Origin: Flavobacterium sp. KACC 22763
Lineage (GTDB): Bacteria > Bacteroidota > Bacteroidia > Flavobacteriales > Flavobacteriaceae
Reading direction: 5' to 3'
Assembly (NCBI RefSeq): GCF_028736155.1
Contig: NZ_CP117879.1
Coordinates: forward strand, 1,798,001 to 1,862,000
Length of the DNA stretch: 64,000 nucleotides
The translations under genes and the position numbers were made by a program. Shown here in pieces: positions 1-8,800 of this stretch. Position 1 is the stretch's first letter, and each line of letters starts with the position of its first letter. The notes under the pieces are model-generated. The model was given only the letters and a program-made list of their open reading frames with translations. It searched no databases and was not told the origin of the DNA.

Positions 1-2966
1 TTCAATTCCATATATTCTCTTTCTTTTGCTATGGTCGCAAGATTGGCTCCTAGCGCATAAACACTTAAACCATTAAAGAAAGTCTGACTCAGCGCTTTTT
101 TTGGAAAATCGTATGTAATTTGAACCTTAGAAAGATCAATCCTATTGGTGCTGTAAATCCAGAAATCTGATGAGCGGTAATTATTATCGCTATTCAATGA
201 CGTTAATCGAGGGAAAGCAGCAGTATCTTTTGTTTCTTCTGTCCAGCTGTTGCGAACATTTACAGAATATTTATCTTCTCCATCTATCCAATAGTAAGAG
301 TTATTTTTCATGCCGTAAGCACCAGTCTGGCCTGTAACTATTGTAAAGAATGTAAAGTTGTTCCACTTAGCAGTAAAGTTAACCCCATAAGTAAACGGAG
401 CTCCGTTCCATCCTGCTTTACCCAAATAAACCTCATCTTTCACATCAATTATACCATCGCCATTCTGGTCTTTATATTTAATATCACCTGGTTTAACCTG
501 TCCAAAAGTTTGTGAAGGCGAGTTTTGAATATCATTTGCGTCTCTAAAAAAACCATCATTTTTAAGTCCCCATAAAGCATCCAAAGGTTTGCCTTGCCTG
601 TTTTGATAAGAGTCTTCATAAAGCTCTGCACGTTTTGAAGCTTCAGTATTTAAATAAGTTCCTGTAAAGCCAAGCGCTAAATCTACAGTTCCGACCTTTT
701 TGTTAAATCTCAAATCGAAATCAAATCCTGTACGTTTATCATCATTGTAATTGATGTAAGGAATAAACGAAGTGTTTGGCCAGCCTGTCGTATAATAGAT
801 AGGATATAAACTTGCAGCCTGAATAACATTTCCTTCGAATTTATTAATGAAAAAATTACTGTTCAATGTTATTAATTTCTCGAAGAACGAACCTTCTAGA
901 CCAAAGCTTATCTCTTTTCTTTGTGCGAAAGTAAGGTCTAAATTTTCACCTCTTCTTGAGTCTGTACTTCTGTTAAGCGCACCATCTCTCCAGCTAAACC
1001 AAGCACCATCTGTCTGAGTATAGATGCTCTGATATAAATAATAGCTGTTTACGTCTAGATCGGTATTTAAAACACCTCCCGAAGCTGTCAATTTAAGATA
1101 ATCGATCGCGCTTACACTCTTCATGAACTCTTCTTCTGATAATTTCCATCCAACAGACATCGTTGGAGAAAATGCCCCTCGGTTTCCTTCAGCAAATTTT
1201 GCTGAGTGGACATATACACCATTGAATTCTGCAAAATATTTTTGATTGAAATTATACCCTAAGTTCAACCCCAAATTAGCATTACTGGTTTTATGATACA
1301 CTTCAGATCGTGATTGCTGAAATCCTGAAGCTGTCAGCATAGCTGATACATTATGCTGCTCTTTTATTTTTTTCACATAATTAAACTGTCCTGAGAAAGC
1401 CACTGTCTGATCAAAAGCACTATTGCTAATGTTCTGCACTCCAGATTTTGCATCTTTTCCGTATTTTGTCAAAGATGTTATCTGATCAAATCCTGCGTAA
1501 GTATTCCAAGTTGCCTCATAAGTAGCATACGAATTATTATACGACTGAGTATAAGAGGTAGCATAATCTACAGCAAAATCAGTGTGAAATGAAAGACCTT
1601 CCAATAAATCTCCCAACTTCACATCAACGCCAGTATTAAATTGGAACTGACGGCTTGTGAAGGTATTATATCCTCCGGCATAAATTGCTGCAAACGGATT
1701 TGTCGGATTAAGCTGCGTACCGCCCAAAAGATATTGATTGTCTATTATATAATTACTGCTGTTAGCAAGAGCCAATGTTGCCTTATCATTTGGCTCAATC
1801 ATGCTAATTGGCAATAAAGGGCTGAACAGATGCGGTCTTAAAGTTGCCGCATTTTGCCAATAGTCTGTATTCACTCCTCTTGTGTTTGAATAAATGGCAT
1901 TAGCGCCTATAGTTGCAGAAATTCGATCATTAATGCTAAGGTCTACATTACCTCTAATATTAAATCTATTCATGTTATTATGTGCCGCTTCACCAAAATC
2001 TTGCAAAGGATCCTGTTGCGATAGAAAATTGACATTTGTAAAATATCTGGCCACTTTATTACCACCGGTAATTTCGACATTGGCATCGTAATTAAAATAA
2101 AATTTCTTTATGTATTCAGGTGCATAATAATTAACATTCGGATATCGGTACGGATTTTTCCCCGAAGCAAAATTATAGATTGTTTCATCTGAATATAAAG
2201 GATCTAAACCATCATTAACTCTCGCTTGATTGTAATACTGCATGTATTCTGCTGATCCCAAATATTTAGGAAGGCTCTTGGGAATAAACACGCCATTATC
2301 CAGTCTTGATGTAATCTGCTGTTTTTGAATTTTGCCTTTTTTAGTTGTAATATAAATCACCCCTTTAGCGGCGCGGCTTCCGTAAAGCGCCACGGCAGAT
2401 GCTCCTTTCAAAAAAGTAATCTGATCTATTTCAGTAGTAAGTATTGAATTGGCCGGCCTTGGAAAGCCATCTACCAGCACTAAATCGCCTCCCATGCCCC
2501 ATATACTTCCATTATAACCTCCCACAAGAGCCTGAACCCCGTCAAGACTGTAAGTCGTATAATTTTTATCTATTATTTGAGGCACATTTATATACGAAAC
2601 GCCTCCCATCAAATTCTGAGCATCTTCCTTCTTAAAAGCAATCTGCACTTGGTCTGCCGCAATGCGATTAAGACTTAAATCGTCTATTCCGGTAGAAGCT
2701 TTAACGGAAAGTGATTGATATCCCGGCGCCTGCACTACTAAATCGGCATCTGGCGTTACTGTAATCGAATAGCTCCCTGTAGCATCTGTCGTTACCGAAA
2801 CATTATCCGAACTGCTTACTAAAGTCGCATTTTCAAGAGGCTTTCCTTCTGCTCCAGTTATAATCCCTGTTAAATTTATTTTTTGATTATTTTGTGCAAG
2901 GATTTTAGCAGGTAACAAAGTTAATACTGCAAAACATAGCACTATTTTAAGCTGTATAAATTTCAT
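1..2966 (-). CDS. SusC/RagA-like TonB-dependent outer-membrane receptor (C-terminus beyond left edge)
   Basis: The frame is open from an ATG at 2964-2966 to the left edge, so the C-terminus is missing. It starts with a Sec signal ending near LPAKILAQ. A carboxypeptidase-regulatory-like (CNA-B type) domain follows, then a plug domain (LVLVDGFPRPANS, GSRAAKGVIYITTKKGK) and the beginning of a long beta-barrel. The plug lacks the usual VVVIGYG stretch after the first domain, so it is a divergent member of the family. SusC proteins import oligosaccharides across the outer membrane with a SusD partner. It lies 40 bp after a SusD gene and appears to be the third gene of the operon starting at 8107. 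Its own SusD may lie beyond the edge. The family is clear; the substrate is inferred from context only. Confidence 0.9.
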   Translation of the reverse strand, partial: MKFIQLKIVLCFAVLTLLPAKILAQNNQKINLTGIITGAEGKPLENATLVSSSDNVSVTTDATGSYSITVTPDADLVVQAPGYQSLSVKASTGIDDLSLNRIAADQVQIAFKKEDAQNLMGGVSYINVPQIIDKNYTTYSLDGVQALVGGYNGSIWGMGGDLVLVDGFPRPANSILTTEIDQITFLKGASAVALYGSRAAKGVIYITTKKGKIQKQQITSRLDNGVFIPKSLPKYLGSAEYMQYYNQARVNDGLDPLYSDETIYNFASGKNPYRYPNVNYYAPEYIKKFYFNYDANVEITGGNKVARYFTNVNFLSQQDPLQDFGEAAHNNMNRFNIRGNVDLSINDRISATIGANAIYSNTRGVNTDYWQNAATLRPHLFSPLLPISMIEPNDKATLALANSSNYIIDNQYLLGGTQLNPTNPFAAIYAGGYNTFTSRQFQFNTGVDVKLGDLLEGLSFHTDFAVDYATSYTQSYNNSYATYEATWNTYAGFDQITSLTKYGKDAKSGVQNISNSAFDQTVAFSGQFNYVKKIKEQHNVSAMLTASGFQQSRSEVYHKTSNANLGLNLGYNFNQKYFAEFNGVYVHSAKFAEGNRGAFSPTMSVGWKLSEEEFMKSVSAIDYLKLTASGGVLNTDLDVNSYYLYQSIYTQTDGAWFSWRDGALNRSTDSRRGENLDLTFAQRKEISFGLEGSFFEKLITLNSNFFINKFEGNVIQAASLYPIYYTTGWPNTSFIPYINYNDDKRTGFDFDLRFNKKVGTVDLALGFTGTYLNTEASKRAELYEDSYQNRQGKPLDALWGLKNDGFFRDANDIQNSPSQTFGQVKPGDIKYKDQNGDGIIDVKDEVYLGKAGWNGAPFTYGVNFTAKWNNFTFFTIVTGQTGAYGMKNNSYYWIDGEDKYSVNVRNSWTEETKDTAAFPRLTSLNSDNNYRSSDFWIYSTNRIDLSKVQITYDFPKKALSQTFFNGLSVYALGANLATIAKEREYMEL

Positions 2967-3006
2967 TATTCTATATTTTTTTTAGTTTATTAAAATAGTC
3001 TATGAA

Positions 3007-4896
3007 CTACCATCCTGGATTCTGTGAAAACTCCATATACATATTTACGTCTGCATTTTTTAATGGCAGCCAATAATGTTTTTCAGAAAATTTTCGCTCC
3101 AATATTACCACCTCGCGAATATTAAGCACTTTATTCTGGCTTGGATTATCTACATCTAATGGACCTGCTCTATCAAATTCAATTGACTTTTTCAAAGTAT
3201 ACGGACTATCAATTAAAAGCATCCAGCGGCGCAAGTCGTTAAAACGGTGTCCTTCAAAACTCAATTCAACTGCGCGTTCACGTCTTACTTCTCCAATAAA
3301 CGCATCTAAACCACCTGTAAATACAGCTGCAACATGGCCAACGCCAGCTCTGTCGCGGATCACATTTATAGCATCAACAGCTGTTTTTGAAAATTGCGGA
3401 TCTTTTCCTGCTGCACCGCCGTAACCTACCGCGGCTGCTTCTGCATACATGATATAGATGTCTGACAGACGCATCCATGGAAGGTGGATATTAAGATTGT
3501 TTCCGTACCCAAAACCATCATCAAATTTATTGGCTGTTCTTGGAATGAATTTATACAGCAAATATCCTGTTCTGCTGCCTGAGCTTATATTTCTATAGCT
3601 TCCATCAGTATAAAGATTGGCATATCTGTTTTGCTCTTCGTTTGCAGGCATAGATCCTGTAACACATTTTACGCCATCAAATACAATATCATTATAAAAA
3701 CGCGGGTCTCTTCCTTTCCAAGGATATTGCGGATCATATCCAGATTCTGGATCAGCTTTCGTAATATCTTTAATCGGCATTCCATTTGCCATTCCGTAAT
3801 TGTCAACATAATTTGCTGTTGGCAAAAACTTCACATCGCCATCACAAATTTGGGGAGCTGGCTGATATTGTTTTGAAGTTCCCCAATTCGATCCGTTTGC
3901 ACCAAAATAAGGTCCTCTAAAAATCGCTTCTGTTGATCCAGGCATTCTCCAGTTACCTCCTGTTGTATAAAAATTATCACTGTATTTGCTGAATGGAACC
4001 AATTTATACTGAGATGCGCCGCTTTCTGTTATAGTCAAAAGTTCACCAAAAGCTTTTGCCGCTTTTTTACAGTATTCGGCATCATAACCAGCATTACCGG
4101 TAGACACCTTATTCATTAACGGACTTCCTGCCCATAGATAATTTTTTCCTAAATATCCAAGAGCCATTATTTTATTAATGCGCAGATCATTTTTTCCTAA
4201 AGTTCTTTTTCCAATGGTAGTATCATCCCAATTCACCGGCAGTAAATCGGCAGCTTCTCTAAAATCGCTTCCTGCTTTATCTGCACATTCCTGATAGGTA
4301 AGTCTTGGCAATTTTAAGGGCTTATCACTAGGAAGCACTTGATCAATATAGGGAAGCCCTCCAAAATACTGCATGAATTGAAAGTGAAACCAGCCTCTAA
4401 AAAATAAAAGCTGTCCTTTTATCATTTTCCTTTCTTCCTCTGTATATTCGGTCATTTTATCAATGTTGGCCAGTCCTATATTAGCTTTACGTATTCCTGC
4501 CCATCCTAATGTCCACAAATCTTTAGCAAAACGGTCGCTATTTGTGCTCACATTTCTTCTGTTCATCCAGCCTGCCTGCCATCCGTCAAATTCAGTCTGC
4601 CATCCCCAGAAATCTCCTTTATCAATTTTGCATACAAAATGAAAATCACGAGCTGTAGACTGAATTTCATCTTCTCCCCAATTCCATGAATTTGTCCAAT
4701 AGGCATTTGTAAAATCAGGAATGCAATGGTACAATTCTTCTGTAAAGCCTTGAAAATTTTCAAAATTTTTGAATGCCTCTTCTGACGAAATATCAGAATC
4801 TGATGATTTTTCAAGATAATCCTCACAGGATCCCGAAATTAAAAGCGCACTTAAAACAATGCTGTACTTTACTATAGTGTTTATATATTTTTTCAT
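3007..4896 (-). CDS. SusD/RagB-family surface glycan-binding lipoprotein
   Basis: The product has 629 residues with a lipoprotein signal (SALLISGSC, lipid-anchored Cys near residue 24). The SusD architecture is visible: an N-terminal TPR-rich part (KANIGLANIDKM, GQLLFFRGWFHFQ) and the C-terminal signature RRERAVELSFEGHRFNDLRRW typical of RagB/SusD. Such proteins sit on the cell surface as the lid of a SusC channel and capture oligosaccharides. It begins 10 bp after the susC gene at 4907-8107, so the two are co-transcribed and form a pair. The ligand is not readable from the sequence; shared control with the xylan genes points to a xylan-type glycan. Confidence 0.93.
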   Translation of the reverse strand: MKKYINTIVKYSIVLSALLISGSCEDYLEKSSDSDISSEEAFKNFENFQGFTEELYHCIPDFTNAYWTNSWNWGEDEIQSTARDFHFVCKIDKGDFWGWQTEFDGWQAGWMNRRNVSTNSDRFAKDLWTLGWAGIRKANIGLANIDKMTEYTEEERKMIKGQLLFFRGWFHFQFMQYFGGLPYIDQVLPSDKPLKLPRLTYQECADKAGSDFREAADLLPVNWDDTTIGKRTLGKNDLRINKIMALGYLGKNYLWAGSPLMNKVSTGNAGYDAEYCKKAAKAFGELLTITESGASQYKLVPFSKYSDNFYTTGGNWRMPGSTEAIFRGPYFGANGSNWGTSKQYQPAPQICDGDVKFLPTANYVDNYGMANGMPIKDITKADPESGYDPQYPWKGRDPRFYNDIVFDGVKCVTGSMPANEEQNRYANLYTDGSYRNISSGSRTGYLLYKFIPRTANKFDDGFGYGNNLNIHLPWMRLSDIYIMYAEAAAVGYGGAAGKDPQFSKTAVDAINVIRDRAGVGHVAAVFTGGLDAFIGEVRRERAVELSFEGHRFNDLRRWMLLIDSPYTLKKSIEFDRAGPLDVDNPSQNKVLNIREVVILERKFSEKHYWLPLKNADVNMYMEFSQNPGW

Positions 4897-4906
4897 AATT
4901 CTCAGT

Positions 4907-7900
4907 TTAAAATATAATATTGGCTCCCAGATTAAATCGCTTTACAGTTGGATACGCTCCTTGTGACGCCCACCCTGTTCCTGCAAAATTAGATTCTCTA
5001 TCATCTGGCATTTTTGACCATAGATATAAGTTGTTTCCGTTGATATATACTCGAATGCTTTGCAGACCTGCAGATTTTACCCATTTTGATTTTCCGTCAA
5101 ATGTATAGGCAATCTCAGCGTTCTTTAGACGCAAGTATGAGGCATCGTACATGTATCTGCTTCCATTATTAAAACTGCTTGCAGTAGATAGCCAGCGAGG
5201 CATTGGAGAATCGGCATTTGTATTATCAGCTGACCAATAAGATCCTTGATCGTAAACCACGTGATTCTGTTCAGACAGACTGGTTAAAACGACTTGTCTG
5301 GTAACATTGCTTACACCGTAAAACTGAACAAATGCACTGAAACCTTTCCAGTTTACTCCAAAAGTGGTGTTGTATGTATTTTGCGGTGTCCCAGAATATC
5401 CGAACGGAATATTATCCTTCGCATCTATAACACCATCTGCATTAAAGTCCAGGATATTATAATTGCCTGGTAATTTTTGTCCATCATTTGTGCTATGAAT
5501 AGTGCTGGCGTATAATTCATCCCATGTATTGTAGAAGCCATTGCTAACATACGAGTAACTCTGTCCAATTGCTTTTCCTTCTCCTTTTTGGTAATCTGGC
5601 AGCAACTCAGGATTATCGGCACTTATGATTTTGTTCTTGGCATGCGTAATGCTGGTGTTCAACCAAAGATTCAGGCCACTCCCAAAAGTATAATTAAATT
5701 TAAGCTCAAGCTCATAACCTCTATTCTGAACCTGTCCAAGGTTGGCAACAGGGGCCACTGCACCATAATAAGAAGGTATTGCTCTTCTAAGGCCGTCCAA
5801 TAAGATATCTCTACGGTCTTCACTATACCAATCAAAAGTTCCTGAAACCAATCCTTTGAAAAAACCAAAGTCAACCCCAATATCACTCTTTTTAGCTACT
5901 TCCCAGTGAACATCAGGATTACCCACAGAAGCTTCCTTATACCAAGTGTACGGACTCTGTTCTGCAGCTTCGCCTGTCACTCCCATCAGCGCATTGCCTC
6001 CATAAGCCCACTGCGACATATACAGCCATCTTCCATTAACGTTGTCATCACCAATCTCTCCATAAGTGGCACGCAATTTTAACAAATCCAGAAATGATGC
6101 TGTTCCTTTCATGAAATTTTCTTTGGTAACGATCCAGCTTACCCCACCGGAAGAGAAAAATGCAAAACGGTTTTCTTTATCAAATTTCTCCGATCCATTG
6201 TAGGCTCCATTATATTCGATAAAATATTTGTCGGCGTAGTTATAAGTGGTACGGAAAACCCAATCTTCTCTGAAGTGCGGAATTTCACTTCCTGTCGCAG
6301 TCTGATATCTGTTAAAAAGCCCCAAAGCACCAATGTCATGTTTCTGGGCAATTTTGGTATGATAATTTAACTGAAGCTGATAGAAAAGGTTACGAACTGA
6401 AGCCCCATCATTTACAGTACCTGCACTAGGCGACCACTTAACCCCTTCTTGAAAATCAAATCGGTTATTAAAGTCAAAACTATTTTTGTAAAGCACCAAT
6501 CCAGTGTTTGGATCTATCCATTTCTGCTGTACATCATTATATAAATCATTTACCCCTCTGTTATTCTCCACAAAAGTATTATCAAGAGCGATCATTCCTT
6601 TAAAACTAAGCCCTTTGACTACTTTGTCTAAGTTTTGCTCCAGCGTAAAATCGGTATTTAACTTTGTATTGGTTACATACTGCACCCCGCTTATCGCTAA
6701 ATTCAGCACAGAGTTAGAAGCTTTACCTTGATTAGGCGCGTAATACCCCCAAGAACCGTCAGCATAGAAAGGCAGGAACACATCTGGAGCTGTCGAATAA
6801 GCCGCATCCCACATTGGATACTCGCTTCCCGAAGCTCCCCAAGGGCTTTTCTTAACACCATGAGAACCCGCAAGTCCAACTTTAAAAACAGTGCTTGGCG
6901 TAATCTGAAAATCTAAATTGCTTCTAACATTTAAACGGTTATAACCGTATCCCGCATCATATCCTCTATTATTGTTGTATTTTTTAAAAAGATCTCCTTC
7001 GCTTACAAAATCGGCACTGGCAAAATACTTCACATATTTGGTTCCTCCGCTTACATTTAAACTTGCATTGTAAGACATTGCATAATCTTTAAAAAGCGTT
7101 TTCTGCCAGTCAACATTCGGATAACGTTCAGCTTCAGCAGTATTGGCGGGATATCTGTATTTATCAATTATAGCCTGTGGCAGATAATCGTTCCAGCTTG
7201 AAGGGCTCAACGCCAATTCGTATTCAATAGCCCTGTTTTTAACCATAAGCGCATCGTAAGCATCCAGTTTGGCAGGAAGTTCTGAAGGCACTTTTACCGT
7301 AGTATTAACAGTGGTTCTGATAAGCGCAGCACCAGAACGGCCTCGTTTGGTCGTAATAAGAATTACACCATTAGCCCCTCTCACTCCGTAAACCGCAGTA
7401 GCAGAAGCATCCTTTAAAACCGAAACAGATTCTACAGAAGTGATTTCGACACTATTCATTGATCTTTCTACCCCATCTACTAAAATAAGCGGCTGTGCAT
7501 TGTTCCAAGTACTAGCTCCACGAATAAAAAGCTGCGGATCTTCTTCACCTGGCATACCAGTACTAGCAGAAGTAATTAACCCGGGAACATTCCCTGTCAA
7601 AGCAGCACCAATACTGTTAACCCCTCCTGCACGTTCTAGCGTTTTACCAGAAACCTGTGCAATGGAGGCAACCAAACTTGCTTTTTTCTGTTTTCCGTAT
7701 CCCACAATAATCACTTCTCCCAAATCGGTCTGATCTTGCTTCATTTCTGCATTAATTTCAGACTTACCTTCTACGGCTATCTCCAACGGTTTAAACCCTA
7801 CGCTTGTAAAAACTAAAATCGATTTTGACGACGGAACTTTTATAACGTATTTACCATCTATGTCAGTAACAGCAATCGCATTCGGCACGTTTTTTACGGC

Positions 7901-8107
7901 AACATTTACTCCTGGAATTCCCAAATGGTCATTGGCAGAGGTTACTCGTCCTGTTATTATAATTTCTTGATTAGTCTGGAATACTGCTTTTTCCAAAGGT
8001 TTCGCCTTCTCAGCAGCCTGCAATGCACCTGTAAACAAAAACTGAAACAAAACTCCTAAAGGCAGATACTTCATGCCAATAAAAATTTCACGTAATTTTA
8101 TTCTCAT
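4907..8107 (-). CDS. SusC/RagA-like TonB-dependent receptor
   Basis: The protein has 1066 residues, usual for SusC. Order of parts: an N-terminal signal (FLFTGALQAAEKA), a carboxypeptidase-like domain at about residues 50-125 (ITGRVTSANDHLGIPGVNV), the linker GEVIIVGYGKQKKAS, a plug (ILVDGVERSMNS, DASATAVYGVRGANGVILITT), then a beta-barrel ending KRFNLGANIIF. A second Met at residue 12 also fits as the start. It leads a SusC-SusD-SusC operon with a ~250-nt leader. Two CAAYCGRTTG operators lie upstream, one directly next to a TAnnTTTG promoter. It imports oligosaccharides with the SusD at 3007-4896. It is clearly different in sequence from the susC at 34952-38041, so this is a second uptake system rather than a recent copy. 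Confidence 0.94.
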   Translation of the reverse strand: MRIKLREIFIGMKYLPLGVLFQFLFTGALQAAEKAKPLEKAVFQTNQEIIITGRVTSANDHLGIPGVNVAVKNVPNAIAVTDIDGKYVIKVPSSKSILVFTSVGFKPLEIAVEGKSEINAEMKQDQTDLGEVIIVGYGKQKKASLVASIAQVSGKTLERAGGVNSIGAALTGNVPGLITSASTGMPGEEDPQLFIRGASTWNNAQPLILVDGVERSMNSVEITSVESVSVLKDASATAVYGVRGANGVILITTKRGRSGAALIRTTVNTTVKVPSELPAKLDAYDALMVKNRAIEYELALSPSSWNDYLPQAIIDKYRYPANTAEAERYPNVDWQKTLFKDYAMSYNASLNVSGGTKYVKYFASADFVSEGDLFKKYNNNRGYDAGYGYNRLNVRSNLDFQITPSTVFKVGLAGSHGVKKSPWGASGSEYPMWDAAYSTAPDVFLPFYADGSWGYYAPNQGKASNSVLNLAISGVQYVTNTKLNTDFTLEQNLDKVVKGLSFKGMIALDNTFVENNRGVNDLYNDVQQKWIDPNTGLVLYKNSFDFNNRFDFQEGVKWSPSAGTVNDGASVRNLFYQLQLNYHTKIAQKHDIGALGLFNRYQTATGSEIPHFREDWVFRTTYNYADKYFIEYNGAYNGSEKFDKENRFAFFSSGGVSWIVTKENFMKGTASFLDLLKLRATYGEIGDDNVNGRWLYMSQWAYGGNALMGVTGEAAEQSPYTWYKEASVGNPDVHWEVAKKSDIGVDFGFFKGLVSGTFDWYSEDRRDILLDGLRRAIPSYYGAVAPVANLGQVQNRGYELELKFNYTFGSGLNLWLNTSITHAKNKIISADNPELLPDYQKGEGKAIGQSYSYVSNGFYNTWDELYASTIHSTNDGQKLPGNYNILDFNADGVIDAKDNIPFGYSGTPQNTYNTTFGVNWKGFSAFVQFYGVSNVTRQVVLTSLSEQNHVVYDQGSYWSADNTNADSPMPRWLSTASSFNNGSRYMYDASYLRLKNAEIAYTFDGKSKWVKSAGLQSIRVYINGNNLYLWSKMPDDRESNFAGTGWASQGAYPTVKRFNLGANIIF

Positions 8108-8363
8108 ATTAATTAAGATGTTTGAACTAATTATTTATTTATCTCTTCTCAAATTGATAAGCAGTAGGAATACAAGGAAAAACTTATCCTGTCGAACCAT
8201 AGATAACTGCTTATAATCATCATTGCTTCATGTCGAATTGTGAGTCATTATTTTGTGGTTTAAAAGGTTGGTTAGTAAGTTTTTTATAGTTCATCTGACT
8301 CCATTATTTGATTAATGAAATCTTCGGTTTGTTTTTGAGAAATGAATGTGAATTTTATGTTAA

Positions 8364-8400
8364 CAAAAATATAGAAAAAAATGAATTACACAACCGATTG
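8364..8400 (-). promoter_or_regulatory. Promoter of the first susC operon, with operator overlapping the -33 region
   Basis: On the minus strand the operator CAATCGGTTG (8400-8391) is followed by exactly 19 bp and then TATTTTTG (8371-8364). TAnnTTTG is the known Bacteroidota -7 consensus, and the TTG ending the operator stands where the -33 TTG/TTTG is expected. A repressor bound here would cover the -33 element. The susC promoter at 38141-38177 has the same geometry. Confidence 0.75.
8391..8400. promoter_or_regulatory. LacI-type operator CAACCGATTG
   Basis: The sequence CAACCGATTG is a pseudo-palindrome with the central core AACCGATT, which fits AAnCGnTT, the usual core of LacI-family operators. 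It overlaps the -33 position of the first susC operon promoter. It is one of nine copies in the window, all between genes. Confidence 0.8.
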
Positions 8401-8690
8401 TTTGAAATTATACTGATTATTCCGTAAAAAAACACATAAATAATAATACATTAAATACTTTTTAACGTAATTTATTGATTATTTAATATTTTAAAAACAA
8501 TTTCAACTAGAAACAATATTGGTTTTTCAGCTAATCCTCAAAATTATTAACAATTGTGTATTTTACACTTAATACTATAAACAGTTCTGTATTGTAAGCA
8601 TATTACCACAATATATTCATATAATCAGCACATTAGCCCCAAATTGAAGCGTAATAGATTCAATAGGAAGTAAATTTAGAAGCAAAAAAA

Positions 8691-8700
8691 CAACCGATTG
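8691..8700. promoter_or_regulatory. LacI-type operator CAACCGATTG (distal site)
   Basis: This is an exact second copy of CAACCGATTG, 300 bp upstream of the promoter-proximal site at 8391 and 41 bp below the terminator stem of the large operon. The spacing would allow DNA looping between two repressor dimers; that is an inference. Confidence 0.72.
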
Positions 8701-8740
8701 TAATAATTACAGCACATCAAAAAACATGGATACTATTTGG

Positions 8741-8774
8741 AAAGAAAAAGCCAGCTTAACCAATAAGCTGGCTT
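8741..8774 (-). terminator. Intrinsic terminator of the large xylan operon
   Basis: A perfect 11-bp stem (AAGCCAGCTTA at 8748-8758, TAAGCTGGCTT at 8764-8774) has a 5-nt loop. In the minus-strand transcript it is followed by a T-rich run (TTTTTCTTT). It lies 27 bp after the stop of the GH97 gene at 8801 and marks the end of the ~29 kb operon. Confidence 0.85.
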
Positions 8775-8800
8775 ATATAAGAATGGATCAGTAAAACGTT

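Larger units (their letters stand above)
8108..8800 (-). promoter_or_regulatory. 693-bp regulatory region upstream of the first susC operon
   Basis: This gap has no credible gene. Seen from the minus strand it holds, in order, the terminator of the large operon (8741-8774), an operator at 8691-8700, a second operator at 8391-8400, a TATTTTTG element at 8364-8371 and an untranslated leader of about 250 nt before the ATG at 8107. The leader is AT-rich. I see no recognisable riboswitch in it. Confidence 0.7.

Noticed and set aside
449..631. Short minus-strand frame of 60 codons
   Set aside because: It lies inside the susC barrel coding sequence at 1-2966 in another frame and has no resemblance to any protein.
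6455..6466. CAAATCGGTTAT inside the susC barrel as a tenth operator
   Set aside because: It has an extra A and lacks the closing TTG; it lies in coding sequence.
8108..8363. Riboswitch or thermosensor in the susC leader
   Set aside because: No recognisable conserved aptamer or strong stem was found by eye; kept only as a leader worth checking.
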